Shown here: positions 1-8,075 of the stretch, one piece after another | Position numbering within the stretch: the first letter of the stretch is position 1 | Layout of the letters: every line of letters begins with the position of its first letter | Source of the DNA: JACQHM01 sp964535215 | GTDB taxonomy: Bacteria; Methylomirabilota; Methylomirabilia; Methylomirabilales; JACQHM01 | Direction: 5' to 3' | DNA length: 64,000 bases | NCBI GenBank assembly: GCA_964535215.1 | Contig: CAZHST010000002.1 | Coordinates: forward strand, 1 to 64,000 | Made by a program: the position numbers and the translations under genes | The notes under the pieces: model-generated | The model's database searches: none | Told to the model about the DNA's origin: nothing | What the model saw: only the letters and a program-made list of their open reading frames with translations

Positions 1-69
1 CCACGGGCAAGGCAACCCCGACAGCGGGATCACCTATTTTATGTCCGGAGGTCAGTTTTTTGGCCTCCC

Positions 70-1761
70 CTACATCCGTTCGGGGACAGCGACGCCCAAG
101 AGGCCAAGGGCATCCCCAATGATAGATCGAACAGCCTCAGCTAAGGCCAGGCGGGCCCGGGAGAGGCTGGAATCGGCCGAGATAAAGCGATGCCTCCGAT
201 AGTAGCGATGCAGCTGACCGGCCACCTCCTGGAGGTAGACGGTCAGCCGATGGGGCTCGAAATTCATCGCCGCCCCCAGGATCACCTCCGGGTATAAGGC
301 CATCTGCTTCACCAAGGAGAGCTCCTCGGGAAGCGTAAGGAGGGAGAGGTCCGCATCGAGATAGGGAGCGTGAAACCCGGCTTTCTCCGCCTCCCGCAGG
401 ACACTGGAAAGGCGGGCATAGGCGTATTGGACATAATAGACCGGGTTCTCATCGGACTGGGCCTTGGCCACCTCAAGGTCGAAGTCGAGAGGAGCCTCCG
501 CCCGCCGGGTCAAGAAGATGAAGCGGGCGGCATCCTTCCCGACCTCGTCCAGGACCTCCTTCAACGTGACAAACTCCCCCGCCCGGGTGGACATGGCCAC
601 AGGTCTCCCCCCCCGGAGGAGGTTTACAAGCTGGATCAAGAGGATCTGAAGGGCGTCTTTCGGGTATCCCAACGCCTGAACGGCCGCCTTGACCCTTTGG
701 ACATAGCCATGGTGATCATGGCCCCAGATATCGATGACAAGATCATACCCTCTCCGGAACTTTTCCAGATGATAGGCTACATCAGAGGCGTAATAGGTCG
801 GCTCTCCAGAGCTCCTAATCAAGACCCTGTCCTTATCATCCCCAAAAGCCGTGGAACGGAACCAGAGAGCCCCCTCCTCCTCATAAATCAACCCCTTCTC
901 CTTCAGGAGGGCAAGCGCCTCTTCGAGAAGGGTCTGAGCCTGTTCCGGATGTCTCTTGTAGAGGGCACTCTCCTCAAACCACCGATCGAAATGGACCCCG
1001 AAGGCATCCAGGTCAGCTCGGATCCACCTGAGGATCTCTTTAATCGCAAAGGCTGAGAACGCCGGAACGGCCGTTTTTTCGTCAGCATTCAGGAACCGAT
1101 CACCCTCTCGCTGGATGATCGCGCGGGCCAGCTCCATAATGTACCTCCCCTGATACCCAACCTCGGGGAAGGGGACATCCCGGCCCAGGAGCTGCTGATA
1201 GCGGGCGAAGACGGAACGACCGAGGATCTCCGTCTGGGTGCCAGCATCGTTGACGTAATACTCCCGCTCCACCTGGAAGCCGACGGCTTGAAGCAGATTG
1301 GCCAAGGCATCCCCCAACGCAGCCCCCCGACCATGGCCGACGTGAAGAGGACCGGTGGGGTTTGCGCTGACAAACTCCACCTGGACCTTCTTCCCCTTCC
1401 CTACCTGGGCTCGACCGTACAAGGCACCGGCGCGAAGGATCTCACGGATGACCTGGTGCCACCAATGCTTGGCGATAAAGACGTTCAAGTAGCCAGCCCC
1501 TGCCACCTCGACCCGCTCAACCACCGATGGATCGAGGGTCAGGCGCTTGACGATCGCCTCGGCAATCTCCTGAGGGCGCTTCCTCACCTGTTTCGCCAGG
1601 CTGAATGCCACGGTGGTCGAGAGATCTCCAAAGGATGACTCGCTAGGGTAATCCCAAAGGATCTCGGGAACCCCTTCAAGGAGCCATCCCGCCCCTTCGG
1701 CTACCTCCCGGATGGCCATCCGGAAGGCTTGGCTCAAATCGTCCTTTAGGATGTGAAGCAT
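70..1761 (-). CDS. argS: Arginyl-tRNA synthetase
   Basis: Class I aminoacyl-tRNA synthetase that charges tRNA-Arg in the cytoplasm. The 563-residue product has the family's usual length. The signature ANPTGPLHVGHGR at residues 134-146 contains the HIGH-type ATP-binding motif, and a later MSTRAG segment sits where the KMSKS-like loop is expected. The N-terminal part (GDLSTTVAFSLAK) matches the Arg-specific tRNA-binding domain, and the protein ends in the usual all-helical anticodon domain finishing with PERM. The ATG at 1761 is the first start in a typical N-terminus. The gene is divergent from the acetamidase operon, so the roughly 170 bases between them must hold promoters for both. The 69 bases downstream to the window edge hold nothing I can assign. 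Confidence 0.97.
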   Translation of the reverse strand: MLHILKDDLSQAFRMAIREVAEGAGWLLEGVPEILWDYPSESSFGDLSTTVAFSLAKQVRKRPQEIAEAIVKRLTLDPSVVERVEVAGAGYLNVFIAKHWWHQVIREILRAGALYGRAQVGKGKKVQVEFVSANPTGPLHVGHGRGAALGDALANLLQAVGFQVEREYYVNDAGTQTEILGRSVFARYQQLLGRDVPFPEVGYQGRYIMELARAIIQREGDRFLNADEKTAVPAFSAFAIKEILRWIRADLDAFGVHFDRWFEESALYKRHPEQAQTLLEEALALLKEKGLIYEEEGALWFRSTAFGDDKDRVLIRSSGEPTYYASDVAYHLEKFRRGYDLVIDIWGHDHHGYVQRVKAAVQALGYPKDALQILLIQLVNLLRGGRPVAMSTRAGEFVTLKEVLDEVGKDAARFIFLTRRAEAPLDFDLEVAKAQSDENPVYYVQYAYARLSSVLREAEKAGFHAPYLDADLSLLTLPEELSLVKQMALYPEVILGAAMNFEPHRLTVYLQEVAGQLHRYYRRHRFISADSSLSRARLALAEAVRSIIGDALGLLGVAVPERM

Positions 1762-1851
1762 CGCCCCCCAAAAACCTTTCTGATCGGATGGTAGGATAGT
1801 GGAGTTTCTTGCTCAGGTCAACCCTAATCTGCACCGAACCGGAAAATCTTC

Positions 1852-1880
1852 TTGACAAAACATTGTTTTAAAGATAAAGT
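1852..1880 (+). promoter_or_regulatory. Sigma-70-type promoter of the acetamidase operon
   Basis: TTGACA at 1852-1857 is separated by 17 bases from TAAAGT at 1875-1880 (four of six matches to TATAAT). It lies about 54 bases upstream of the chosen start at 1934, in the AT-rich gap between the divergent argS and the acetamidase-like gene. Seen by eye only. Confidence 0.55.
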
Positions 1881-1933
1881 CCTTGGCGACTCTCGGATTT
1901 CTGTCGGCAATCCCTTTCAGAGGAGGATGGGAG

Positions 1934-3169
1934 ATGGTGAGGATGAAACCATGGATGCTCCTCGCTTTGATCGCCGTTTTGGTCTTGGGCGTCTCAGAGC
2001 TTGCCTTGGCCAAGACGATCAGGATTCCCAAGACCGGCTTCCGGTGTGCCGACGATCCCCGCTGCCATAACCGCTGGCATCCGGCCATCAAGCCCGTCGC
2101 TTTCGCCGATCCCGGCGATGTCCTGATCTACGAGACGCGGGATGCCCTGGACCACGCCTTCAGCATGAGCTCCACCGCCGCGGATGTGGCAGCCGCCAAC
2201 TTGAACCTCGTTCATCCCTTAACAGGACCTGTTTACATCAACGGGGCCGAGCGGGGGGATGTCCTGGCCATCACCCTGATTGACATTGAACCTGATCCCT
2301 TCGGCTACACGGTCATCGTCCCAGGCTTTGGATTCCTCCGGGATGTCTTCCCCAACCCTTACATTGTTCGATGGAACTTGAACCGGCTTGAGGCCACCTC
2401 CCCTGACATGCCGGGGGTCAGAATCCCCTTCAATGGCTTTATGGGGACCATCGGGGTCGCCCCAGGGCCTGAGGAGACCGAGGTCATGTACCAGCGGGAG
2501 GAAGCCCTGAGGAAGGCTGGGGGCTTCGTCCTTCCCCCCCAACCGATGGACGCAATGCCAAAGGACGTCTGCGGCCCCGCGGGGACCCACAAGGACCGCT
2601 GCCTCCGGACGATTCCCCCTCGCGAGAACGGCGGCAACATGGACATTAAGCAGATGCAGAAGGGGACGACCCTCCTCCTCCCCTGCTTTGTCAAAGGGTG
2701 CCTCCTCTCCATCGGTGATGTCCACTACGCTCAGGGGGATGGGGAAGTTTCGGGAACGGCCATCGAGATGGATGCAACGGTCACCATCAGGGTGGAGGTT
2801 CGGAAGGGGATGGGGGCTTTTATCCGCCAGCCCCACTTTGAGGGGGGCGATCAACTGAAGCAGCTGGAGCCCAGCCAGTTCTACGCCACGGTCGGTTTCC
2901 CCATCAAACCTGAAGGGAAGGTCACCCCTTACCACCAGTACCTGGACGGAGTTCGGATCGGCCCCTTGATGAACCTTTCGGAGGATGTCACCCTGGCCGC
3001 CCGGGACGCCCTCCTCCAGATGATTGATTGGCTGGTAAAGAACAAGGGCTTGACGAGGGAGCAGGCCTATGTCCTCTCTAGCGTCGCCGTGGATCTCCGG
3101 ATCGGCAACCTGGTGGACGTCCCCAACTTTGCCGTTTCGGCCATCCTGCCCTTAGAGATCTTCAGGTAA
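1934..3169 (+). CDS. Exported acetamidase/formamidase family protein
   Basis: Homologue of the FmdA/AmdA family, zinc-type amidohydrolases that release ammonia from formamide or acetamide. I chose the ATG at 1934 because AGAGGAGG lies seven bases upstream; the product is 411 residues. Residues 1-26 form a signal peptide (MLLALIAVLVLG core, ending ALA), which is unusual because characterised members are cytoplasmic. Family-like segments include PVYINGAERGDVLAITLIDI, the Asn-Gly-Phe-Met-Gly-Thr-Ile-Gly-Val-Ala-Pro run and a C-terminal half rich in Gly and Asp. A Cys-rich insert near the mature N-terminus (CADDPRCHNRWHP) could bind a metal or form a disulfide. It is first in a five-gene operon with a binding protein and a HupE-like permease. 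The substrate is unknown. Confidence 0.85.
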   Translation: MVRMKPWMLLALIAVLVLGVSELALAKTIRIPKTGFRCADDPRCHNRWHPAIKPVAFADPGDVLIYETRDALDHAFSMSSTAADVAAANLNLVHPLTGPVYINGAERGDVLAITLIDIEPDPFGYTVIVPGFGFLRDVFPNPYIVRWNLNRLEATSPDMPGVRIPFNGFMGTIGVAPGPEETEVMYQREEALRKAGGFVLPPQPMDAMPKDVCGPAGTHKDRCLRTIPPRENGGNMDIKQMQKGTTLLLPCFVKGCLLSIGDVHYAQGDGEVSGTAIEMDATVTIRVEVRKGMGAFIRQPHFEGGDQLKQLEPSQFYATVGFPIKPEGKVTPYHQYLDGVRIGPLMNLSEDVTLAARDALLQMIDWLVKNKGLTREQAYVLSSVAVDLRIGNLVDVPNFAVSAILPLEIFR

Positions 3170-3747
3170 TGGACCGAAGGGCGTTTTTAAGGTTTGCGTT
3201 AATAGGGGGGGCAGGACTCCTCATGGGCCACTCCCCGTACCGGCAGTGGTACGTCTACAGAAAAAGGCGGCTCTTCATCCTGACGAGCGCCGCGGAGGAG
3301 CCCTCCTTCCCGTTAGGCCAGGCCATTGCCCAGATCCTGGCTGCGTATCTTCCCGAAAGCCAGGCCATGGCGGCCAGGGCCCGGGATTCGACAGACGTCG
3401 TCAAGCTCCTCGCGAGCCAACAGCTCGATGTGGCCCTCCTCTTGGCTGATGACGCCTTCCAGGCCTTCCAAGGGAGCGGGAGGTTCCAGGAGGATGGAGC
3501 GGTTCCCCTCAGGACATTGGCGATCTTTGGACCGTATCTCCTGGTCTGCCGGGACGACTTCTCGAAGGAGCAGGCGTATCGGATCGTTAAAACCCTGACT
3601 GACCATTGGGACGAGTTGGCGATCCCCGAGGCCGCCCGTGGAGCTGCCTCCGGCCCCCCTCGGGGATCGCCTCTGCCCTTTCACCCCGGGGCCCTTGACT
3701 TCTACGAAGGGCGTCCCATTCCAGCCGGGGGGGAGGGGACCCGATGA
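3169..3747 (+). CDS. Short TAXI-type TRAP substrate-binding protein, Tat-exported
   Basis: The ATG overlaps the preceding stop by one base. The N-terminus DRRAFLRFALIGGAG is a twin-arginine signal. The following segments (PLGQAIAQILAAYLPES, DSTDVVKLLASQQLDVALLLADDAFQAFQG, LRTLAIFGPYLLVCRDD, YRIVKTLTDHWDEL) resemble the TAXI/NMT1-3 family of periplasmic TRAP ligand-binding proteins. At 192 residues it is well short of the usual length of about 320; the middle lobe appears to be missing and the C-terminus is a Gly/Pro-rich tail. No TRAP membrane subunit lies nearby, so it may sense or buffer a ligand for the amidase or permease next to it. The family assignment is moderate and the function is not known. 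Confidence 0.6.
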   Translation: MDRRAFLRFALIGGAGLLMGHSPYRQWYVYRKRRLFILTSAAEEPSFPLGQAIAQILAAYLPESQAMAARARDSTDVVKLLASQQLDVALLLADDAFQAFQGSGRFQEDGAVPLRTLAIFGPYLLVCRDDFSKEQAYRIVKTLTDHWDELAIPEAARGAASGPPRGSPLPFHPGALDFYEGRPIPAGGEGTR

Positions 3748-4157
3748 AGCCCAAAGGACCTCCGATCACCCTGCTGTTCCCCCTGCTCCTGATCATCTTC
3801 CAGGGTTCCCACACCTGGGCGCAGGAGGACCTTCTCCAATCCTTCCAGACCCTTGCGGGACAGGTCATCACAGCCTTTCAGACGGCCACGGATGGGGTCA
3901 GAAACATCCGTGTCGACCTCCGGAGGCGGGATACCTTCCCCGAGGCCGATGTCAGGATGGTCGGGGTGCTTGCGTTTGATCTGAAGCCGAGAAGCGGCCC
4001 CGCCTGGTACTCCGTCAGGCTCCTCTTCGGCTACCGGGACGGGCGATGGGGGTTCCTCAAGGCGTTTCATGAGCTTCCATCGGAGCAACCCTCTTGGACC
4101 GAGGGAGGACCCTGGTATGGGACGGTTGTTGAAAGGGTCTTAAAGACAGGGCCTTAA
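3744..4157 (+). CDS. Secreted hypothetical protein
   Basis: Its ATG overlaps the previous stop in an ATGA arrangement, so translation is probably coupled. The 137-residue product has a clear signal peptide (LLFPLLLIIFQGSHTWA) and a small mature domain of about 110 residues with alternating hydrophobic beta-strand patterns (VRMVGVLAFDL, WYSVRLLFGYRDGRWGFLKAF). I do not recognise the family. Its position inside the amidase/HupE operon points to a periplasmic role with those proteins. Confidence 0.6.
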   Translation: MKPKGPPITLLFPLLLIIFQGSHTWAQEDLLQSFQTLAGQVITAFQTATDGVRNIRVDLRRRDTFPEADVRMVGVLAFDLKPRSGPAWYSVRLLFGYRDGRWGFLKAFHELPSEQPSWTEGGPWYGTVVERVLKTGP

Positions 4158-4160
4158 ATC

Positions 4161-5207
4161 ATGCCGGAAGCGATCCTGACCATCCTCCTTCTCCTCCACG
4201 CCTCTCCCCTTCTTGCCCATCCCATAAACGTCGCCTACGCCGATATCGTGGTGAAAGCCCAAGAGGTTGAGATCGCCCTCAGCATGAATCTCTTCGAGCT
4301 GGACCTCCTCCTCTCCTTAGATCAAGACTTGGATGCCCTGGTCTCCCAAGAAGAGTTGGACGCAAGGCGACCGGAGATCCTAGACTATCTCCGGAAGCGG
4401 ATTGAGGTCTTGACCCAAGAGGGGAAGGTTCCTATGGCGGCGGGTCCTTTCCGGATCGGGAGAGGCTCCGACGGCAAGCCCCTGTTTGAAACGACCTTTC
4501 GCTTCCAGGCTGGACAACCCCTCACCGCCTTTACCATCCGGTGCGAGCCCTTGACGGATCTGGGACCTGACCATAAAACGCTGGCCAAGATCTCCCGGGA
4601 GGGAAAAAGCGAACAGTTCGTTTTTCAAAAGGGGGTCGTCTACAAGGGTGGAACGAAGGACATCCTGGGTTATGTCGTCCAGTTCTTAAAGCTTGGCATC
4701 TTTCACATCTTTACCGGCTACGACCACATCCTCTTCCTCCTGGGCCTCCTGCTGATCGGCGGAACGCTCTTTAACATCATCAAGATCGTCACCTCCTTCA
4801 CCCTGGCCCATAGTCTGACCCTCTCCCTGGCCGCTCTCGATGTGGTGAACCTCCCCTCGAAGGCGGTTGAAGCGGGGATCGCCTTAAGCATCGTCTACAT
4901 CGCTCTGGAGAACCTTCTCTTTAAGACCTTCGACAAACGATGGCTGGTCAGCTTCTTCTTCGGCTTGGTCCACGGCTTCGGCTTCGCCAATGTCCTGAAG
5001 GAAATGCATCTTCCAAGGTCGGGGCTGATCTCTTCCCTCTTCTCCTTCAACATGGGGGTCGAGGTCGGGCAGGTTGTCATCATCCTTTTCATCCTACCGC
5101 TCCTCTGGCTCTTAAACCAGACCAAGGCCTACCGAGCGGTGGTAACAACGGCATCAGTCTTTATCCTCTCCCTAGGGCTCTTCTGGTTCTACCAGAGGGC
5201 CTTCTAA
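4161..5207 (+). CDS. HupE/UreJ-family membrane protein
   Basis: Predicted metal (nickel or cobalt) permease of the HupE/UreJ_2 group. The 348-residue protein has a signal peptide, then a periplasmic region of about 150 residues, then about six to seven membrane segments carrying family motifs: GYDHILFLLGLLL, AHSLTLSLAAL and VHGFGFA, whose histidines are thought to contact the metal. The periplasmic part contains an EF-hand-like loop (DQDLDALVSQEE, about residues 54-65), suggesting divalent-cation binding. It lies three bases after the preceding stop. Its location between an exported amidase operon and a nickel-uptake locus fits a nickel role, but this is inference; many HupE/UreJ_2 proteins are uncharacterised. 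Confidence 0.85.
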   Translation: MPEAILTILLLLHASPLLAHPINVAYADIVVKAQEVEIALSMNLFELDLLLSLDQDLDALVSQEELDARRPEILDYLRKRIEVLTQEGKVPMAAGPFRIGRGSDGKPLFETTFRFQAGQPLTAFTIRCEPLTDLGPDHKTLAKISREGKSEQFVFQKGVVYKGGTKDILGYVVQFLKLGIFHIFTGYDHILFLLGLLLIGGTLFNIIKIVTSFTLAHSLTLSLAALDVVNLPSKAVEAGIALSIVYIALENLLFKTFDKRWLVSFFFGLVHGFGFANVLKEMHLPRSGLISSLFSFNMGVEVGQVVIILFILPLLWLLNQTKAYRAVVTTASVFILSLGLFWFYQRAF

Positions 5208-5216
5208 AGCTCTGGG

Positions 5217-5951
5217 ATGAGGCGCCTGATCCTGTTCTTTGTCTTAAACCTCTCCCTCGGCACACCCTCCCTTGCTTTTTCCCACGTCATCCTGGACCCG
5301 GAGCTCGTCCACGGGATCCTCGTCGAGATCGCCAAATACCACAAGGAATCCAGGGAAGGGCTGAACAACGAGGCCGTGGCTGAGGCCCTTTACCACCTCG
5401 GTGAGAAGGTTCAAGGGCTCGTCGAACTCATGAACCAGGATCTCTCCTCCCACGGCAAGAGCGATCTCCTCGCCCAGCTCCTCATGAAGCGGCTTGAGGC
5501 CTATGAGATCAAGATCACCTTTAGAGAAACCCAAAAGCGATACGTCTATGATCTCGCCGCCTTTCGGGAGTATCTCAAGCGGGCCCCTGGAGGGAAATGG
5601 GCCCCAGAGGCAAAGTACCGGTTGATAGCCCACACCTTCTACGAAACTTTGGGGCCCGATCCCTCGAAGCTGGTGAACACCGACCTCTCCGGCCTCCTGA
5701 GGGCCGTGGCCGAGGAGGAGCGGTTCCTGAAGGAGTACCCCCAGAATGGGAGGACCAAGGAGATCCGGTTCTTCCTGGGGGTGGATTACTACCGCCTCTC
5801 CAAGAACGTCAAAGATCCGGAACAGGCGAAGAGGTATGAACGCCTCGCCCAAAAGATCCTCCAAGCGGTGGTGAAGCAGTCTCCAGGGACCATGGAGGCC
5901 AGAGCCGCCGAGACCCTGCTGGAAGGACTCAAAGGACCCAAAGCAGAGTAA
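5217..5951 (+). CDS. Secreted TPR-like hypothetical protein
   Basis: The 244-residue product has a signal peptide (LILFFVLNLSLGTPSLAFS) followed by an all-helical domain. Repeating elements such as AFREYLKRAPGGKWAPEAKYRLIA and EERFLKEYPQNGRTKEIRFFLGVDYYRLS resemble tetratricopeptide or outer-membrane-lipoprotein (BamD-like) helix pairs. It starts nine bases after the HupE-like gene and closes the operon. A protein-binding scaffold in the periplasm is the most I would infer. Confidence 0.6.
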   Translation: MRRLILFFVLNLSLGTPSLAFSHVILDPELVHGILVEIAKYHKESREGLNNEAVAEALYHLGEKVQGLVELMNQDLSSHGKSDLLAQLLMKRLEAYEIKITFRETQKRYVYDLAAFREYLKRAPGGKWAPEAKYRLIAHTFYETLGPDPSKLVNTDLSGLLRAVAEEERFLKEYPQNGRTKEIRFFLGVDYYRLSKNVKDPEQAKRYERLAQKILQAVVKQSPGTMEARAAETLLEGLKGPKAE

Positions 5952-6032
5952 ATAGAGCCCTCCGGCTAAAAAAGTCTTGATCTCCCCCTTCCATTACCTC
6001 TGAAAAACCAGGAAAATCCGAGAAAAAATCCG

Positions 6033-6061
6033 TTGACAAGGATTGTGGTTAGTGTTACAAT
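6033..6061 (+). promoter_or_regulatory. Promoter of the nickel locus
   Basis: TTGACA at 6033-6038, a 17-base spacer and TACAAT at 6056-6061 give a near-consensus sigma-70 promoter. The -10 hexamer lies partly inside the left arm of the inverted repeat at 6050-6080, the expected geometry for repression. The 5' leader to the start at 6193 is about 125 bases; I see no riboswitch in it. Confidence 0.75.
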
Positions 6062-6080
6062 TTTCTAAAAAGTAACACTA
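6050..6080 (+). promoter_or_regulatory. NikR-type operator
   Basis: A perfect inverted repeat: TAGTGTTAC (6050-6058), 13-base spacer, GTAACACTA (6072-6080). The core GTGTTAC-N13-GTAACAC matches the NikR consensus I recall for deltaproteobacterial genomes in comparative work on nickel and cobalt transporters. It overlaps the -10 box and the expected start point and precedes a NikM gene, so nickel-dependent repression is the natural reading. No nikR gene is visible in the window. Confidence 0.75.
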
Positions 6081-6192
6081 AAAGCTCGCAAATGGGCTGG
6101 AGCGGTATAATGTAAATCGGTGGATGGTGTTTTTTTTCGGTTGCTGGTAGCACGATTTTAAAAATAATAGCACAAAGGGAGGTTGTTTTGAG

Positions 6193-7590
6193 ATGCATAT
6201 TCCTGACGGTTATCTAGGACCAGCTACCTACGGGAGCCTCTGGGCAGCTATGGTGCCTATCTGGCTGTACGCATCAAGGAAGGTGAAAGAGAAATTCAGG
6301 GTCTCTCAAGTCCCTTTTCTCGCGACGGCTTCAGCGTTCAGCCTTGTCGTCATGCTCTTTGCGGTGCCTCTTCCGGGTGGAACATCGGGCCACATAACAG
6401 GTTCAGCCCTTGTCGCCATGCTGCTTGGGCCATGGGCTGGGATCCTCTCGGTTTCAACGGCGCTAGCCATCCAAGCGGTGGTCTTTGGCGATGGAGGCAT
6501 TACCGCCATAGGAGCCAACTGCTTCAATATGGCCTTTATCGGGAGTCTCACAGGATATGGGGCCTATCGTCTCTTTGCCGCTGTCGGAAAGAGGGTCTTC
6601 GGAAGGAAAACCGCCAATGGGTTTCCTCATCAAGCCATTTTCACGTGGAGTCTTATCGGTGCCGGCACCGGTGCATACGCCTCGGTAAATCTCGGAGCCC
6701 TCCTTACCGCCGTTGAGCTTGGTATCCAACCAGTGATTCAGCCGGAGGGAGGCTACTTCCCCTTCCCGCTTCACGTTACGATCCCCGCGGTCATGCTCCC
6801 CCATCTCACCGTCGTTGGCTCCCTCGAGGCGATCGTCACGGTCCTCATCCTGCTCGCTCTCCACAAGCTCTACCCCGACATGACGAAGAGCTGGAAATCG
6901 GCTGTCGTTATTTCTTTCCTGATGATCCTCTCCCCGGCAACTCCACTCTCGGCCCATGATTTCTGGATAGAGCGCCAGGAGCAAGAGTTTACCGTCGTTT
7001 TCGGTCACGGCCGTCAGCGGGAAGAATTTGACCCCTCCAAGATAAAGAATGTAAAGGCCTTTGACCGCCAAGGCAAAGCCGTGGGCGTTTCAGTAGAGAA
7101 GAAAAAGAAAGGGGTGATGCTGAAACCTTCCGAATCACCTTCGATGATCGTAGCCGAGATAGATAACGGATATTGGTCAAAGACCATCTACGGCTGGAAG
7201 AACCTTCCGAAGAGAAAGGCTAGTAGGGTGGTTGAGGCTGTTCGTTCCATGAACTACTCAAAGGTCATCCTTTCCTGGGGCGAGATAACCCGGAGTCCGA
7301 TAGAGGGGATAGCGCTGGATATTGTCCCGATGGAGAACATTTTTCTGTTGAAGGCAGGAGATCGCCTTCCTCTCAAAATCTTGTACCAGGGGAAGCCATT
7401 GGCTGGCATAGACATCATCGGCGGAGAACATGACAAGGTTGCGACGACTAACCCTGAGGGTGTCGCTATAGTGTATCTCTCGAAAGGCCATCAGTTATTC
7501 ACCGTGACCTACAAAGAGGTTTTGAAGGATGATCCCGATGCAGATCTCCTGAGTATCACTTCAACCCTTACCTTTGAGGTGACCCGATGA
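6193..7590 (+). CDS. nikM: Nickel ECF transporter S component NikM fused to NikK-like domain
   Basis: Residues 1 to about 230 are a CbiM/NikM integral membrane substrate-binding component with several membrane segments. The N-terminus MHIPDGYL supplies Met1 and His2, and His67 in GGTSGHITG falls at the position known to complete the nickel site in NikM2. A further membrane segment (SAVVISFLMILSPATPLSA) leads to a periplasmic DUF4198-type domain of about 200 residues beginning AHDFWIE, like the separate NikK partner of NikKMLQO systems. The fusion is clear in one 465-residue frame. AAAGGGAGG precedes the ATG, and the gene overlaps nikL by four bases. The T component (NikQ) and ATPase (NikO) are absent here. 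By eye, base composition is lower in GC than the flanks. Confidence 0.9.
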   Translation: MHIPDGYLGPATYGSLWAAMVPIWLYASRKVKEKFRVSQVPFLATASAFSLVVMLFAVPLPGGTSGHITGSALVAMLLGPWAGILSVSTALAIQAVVFGDGGITAIGANCFNMAFIGSLTGYGAYRLFAAVGKRVFGRKTANGFPHQAIFTWSLIGAGTGAYASVNLGALLTAVELGIQPVIQPEGGYFPFPLHVTIPAVMLPHLTVVGSLEAIVTVLILLALHKLYPDMTKSWKSAVVISFLMILSPATPLSAHDFWIERQEQEFTVVFGHGRQREEFDPSKIKNVKAFDRQGKAVGVSVEKKKKGVMLKPSESPSMIVAEIDNGYWSKTIYGWKNLPKRKASRVVEAVRSMNYSKVILSWGEITRSPIEGIALDIVPMENIFLLKAGDRLPLKILYQGKPLAGIDIIGGEHDKVATTNPEGVAIVYLSKGHQLFTVTYKEVLKDDPDADLLSITSTLTFEVTR

Positions 7591-8060
7591 AGACACGGAA
7601 ACCTATGCTCTCGTCCCTTTTGTTCATTCCCGTTCTTAGCCTGATGGCGGGATCGGCTCATGCCCATTCCATCCACTATCAGGTGGAGTCGAAGGGGATA
7701 TCAGCCAGGATCTTTTACGCAGCGGATGACCCCGCCAGTTATTCGGAATATGAAATCTACGGTCCTGGAGACGCCGAGCCCCACCAGATCGGCAGAACCG
7801 ATAAGAACGGGTACCTATCGTTCTTCCCAGATCGAGCAGGCCTCTGGAAGGTAAAGGTGCTCGGAGAGTCTTCCCACGGCTTCCACGGGGTGACGATCAA
7901 TGTGAAGATCAATAAGGCGTTCAATGTCGAATCCTTCAGCAAGCCCCTCGTTGCCCAATACACGAAGCTGATCACAGGGATAAGTCTCATTTTTGGGATT
8001 TTCGGGATGTACGCCTTCCTGATGTCTCGGAAGGCGAAAGAACGGCATGAATCCCCTTGA
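7587..8060 (+). CDS. nikL: NikL-like accessory component of the nickel transporter
   Basis: The start overlaps the NikMK stop (ATGA). The 157-residue protein has a signal peptide ending AHA and starting the mature chain HSIHYQVESKG. A single Ig-like domain follows, with the pattern GRTDKNGYLSFFPDRAGLWKVKV seen in DUF4198/NikL proteins, then a C-terminal membrane helix (LITGISLIFGIFGMYAFLM). Known NikL proteins are small membrane-anchored partners of NikM in NikKMLQO transporters; their biochemical role is poorly defined. Histidines at the mature N-terminus and in SSHGFHG may carry Ni. Identification rests on architecture and context. Confidence 0.75.
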   Translation: MKTRKPMLSSLLFIPVLSLMAGSAHAHSIHYQVESKGISARIFYAADDPASYSEYEIYGPGDAEPHQIGRTDKNGYLSFFPDRAGLWKVKVLGESSHGFHGVTINVKINKAFNVESFSKPLVAQYTKLITGISLIFGIFGMYAFLMSRKAKERHESP

Positions 8061-8075
8061 TAAGGAGGATGAACC

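Noticed and set aside
1..69. Window start searched for a gene end
   Set aside because: Too short, and neither strand gives a recognisable protein fragment.
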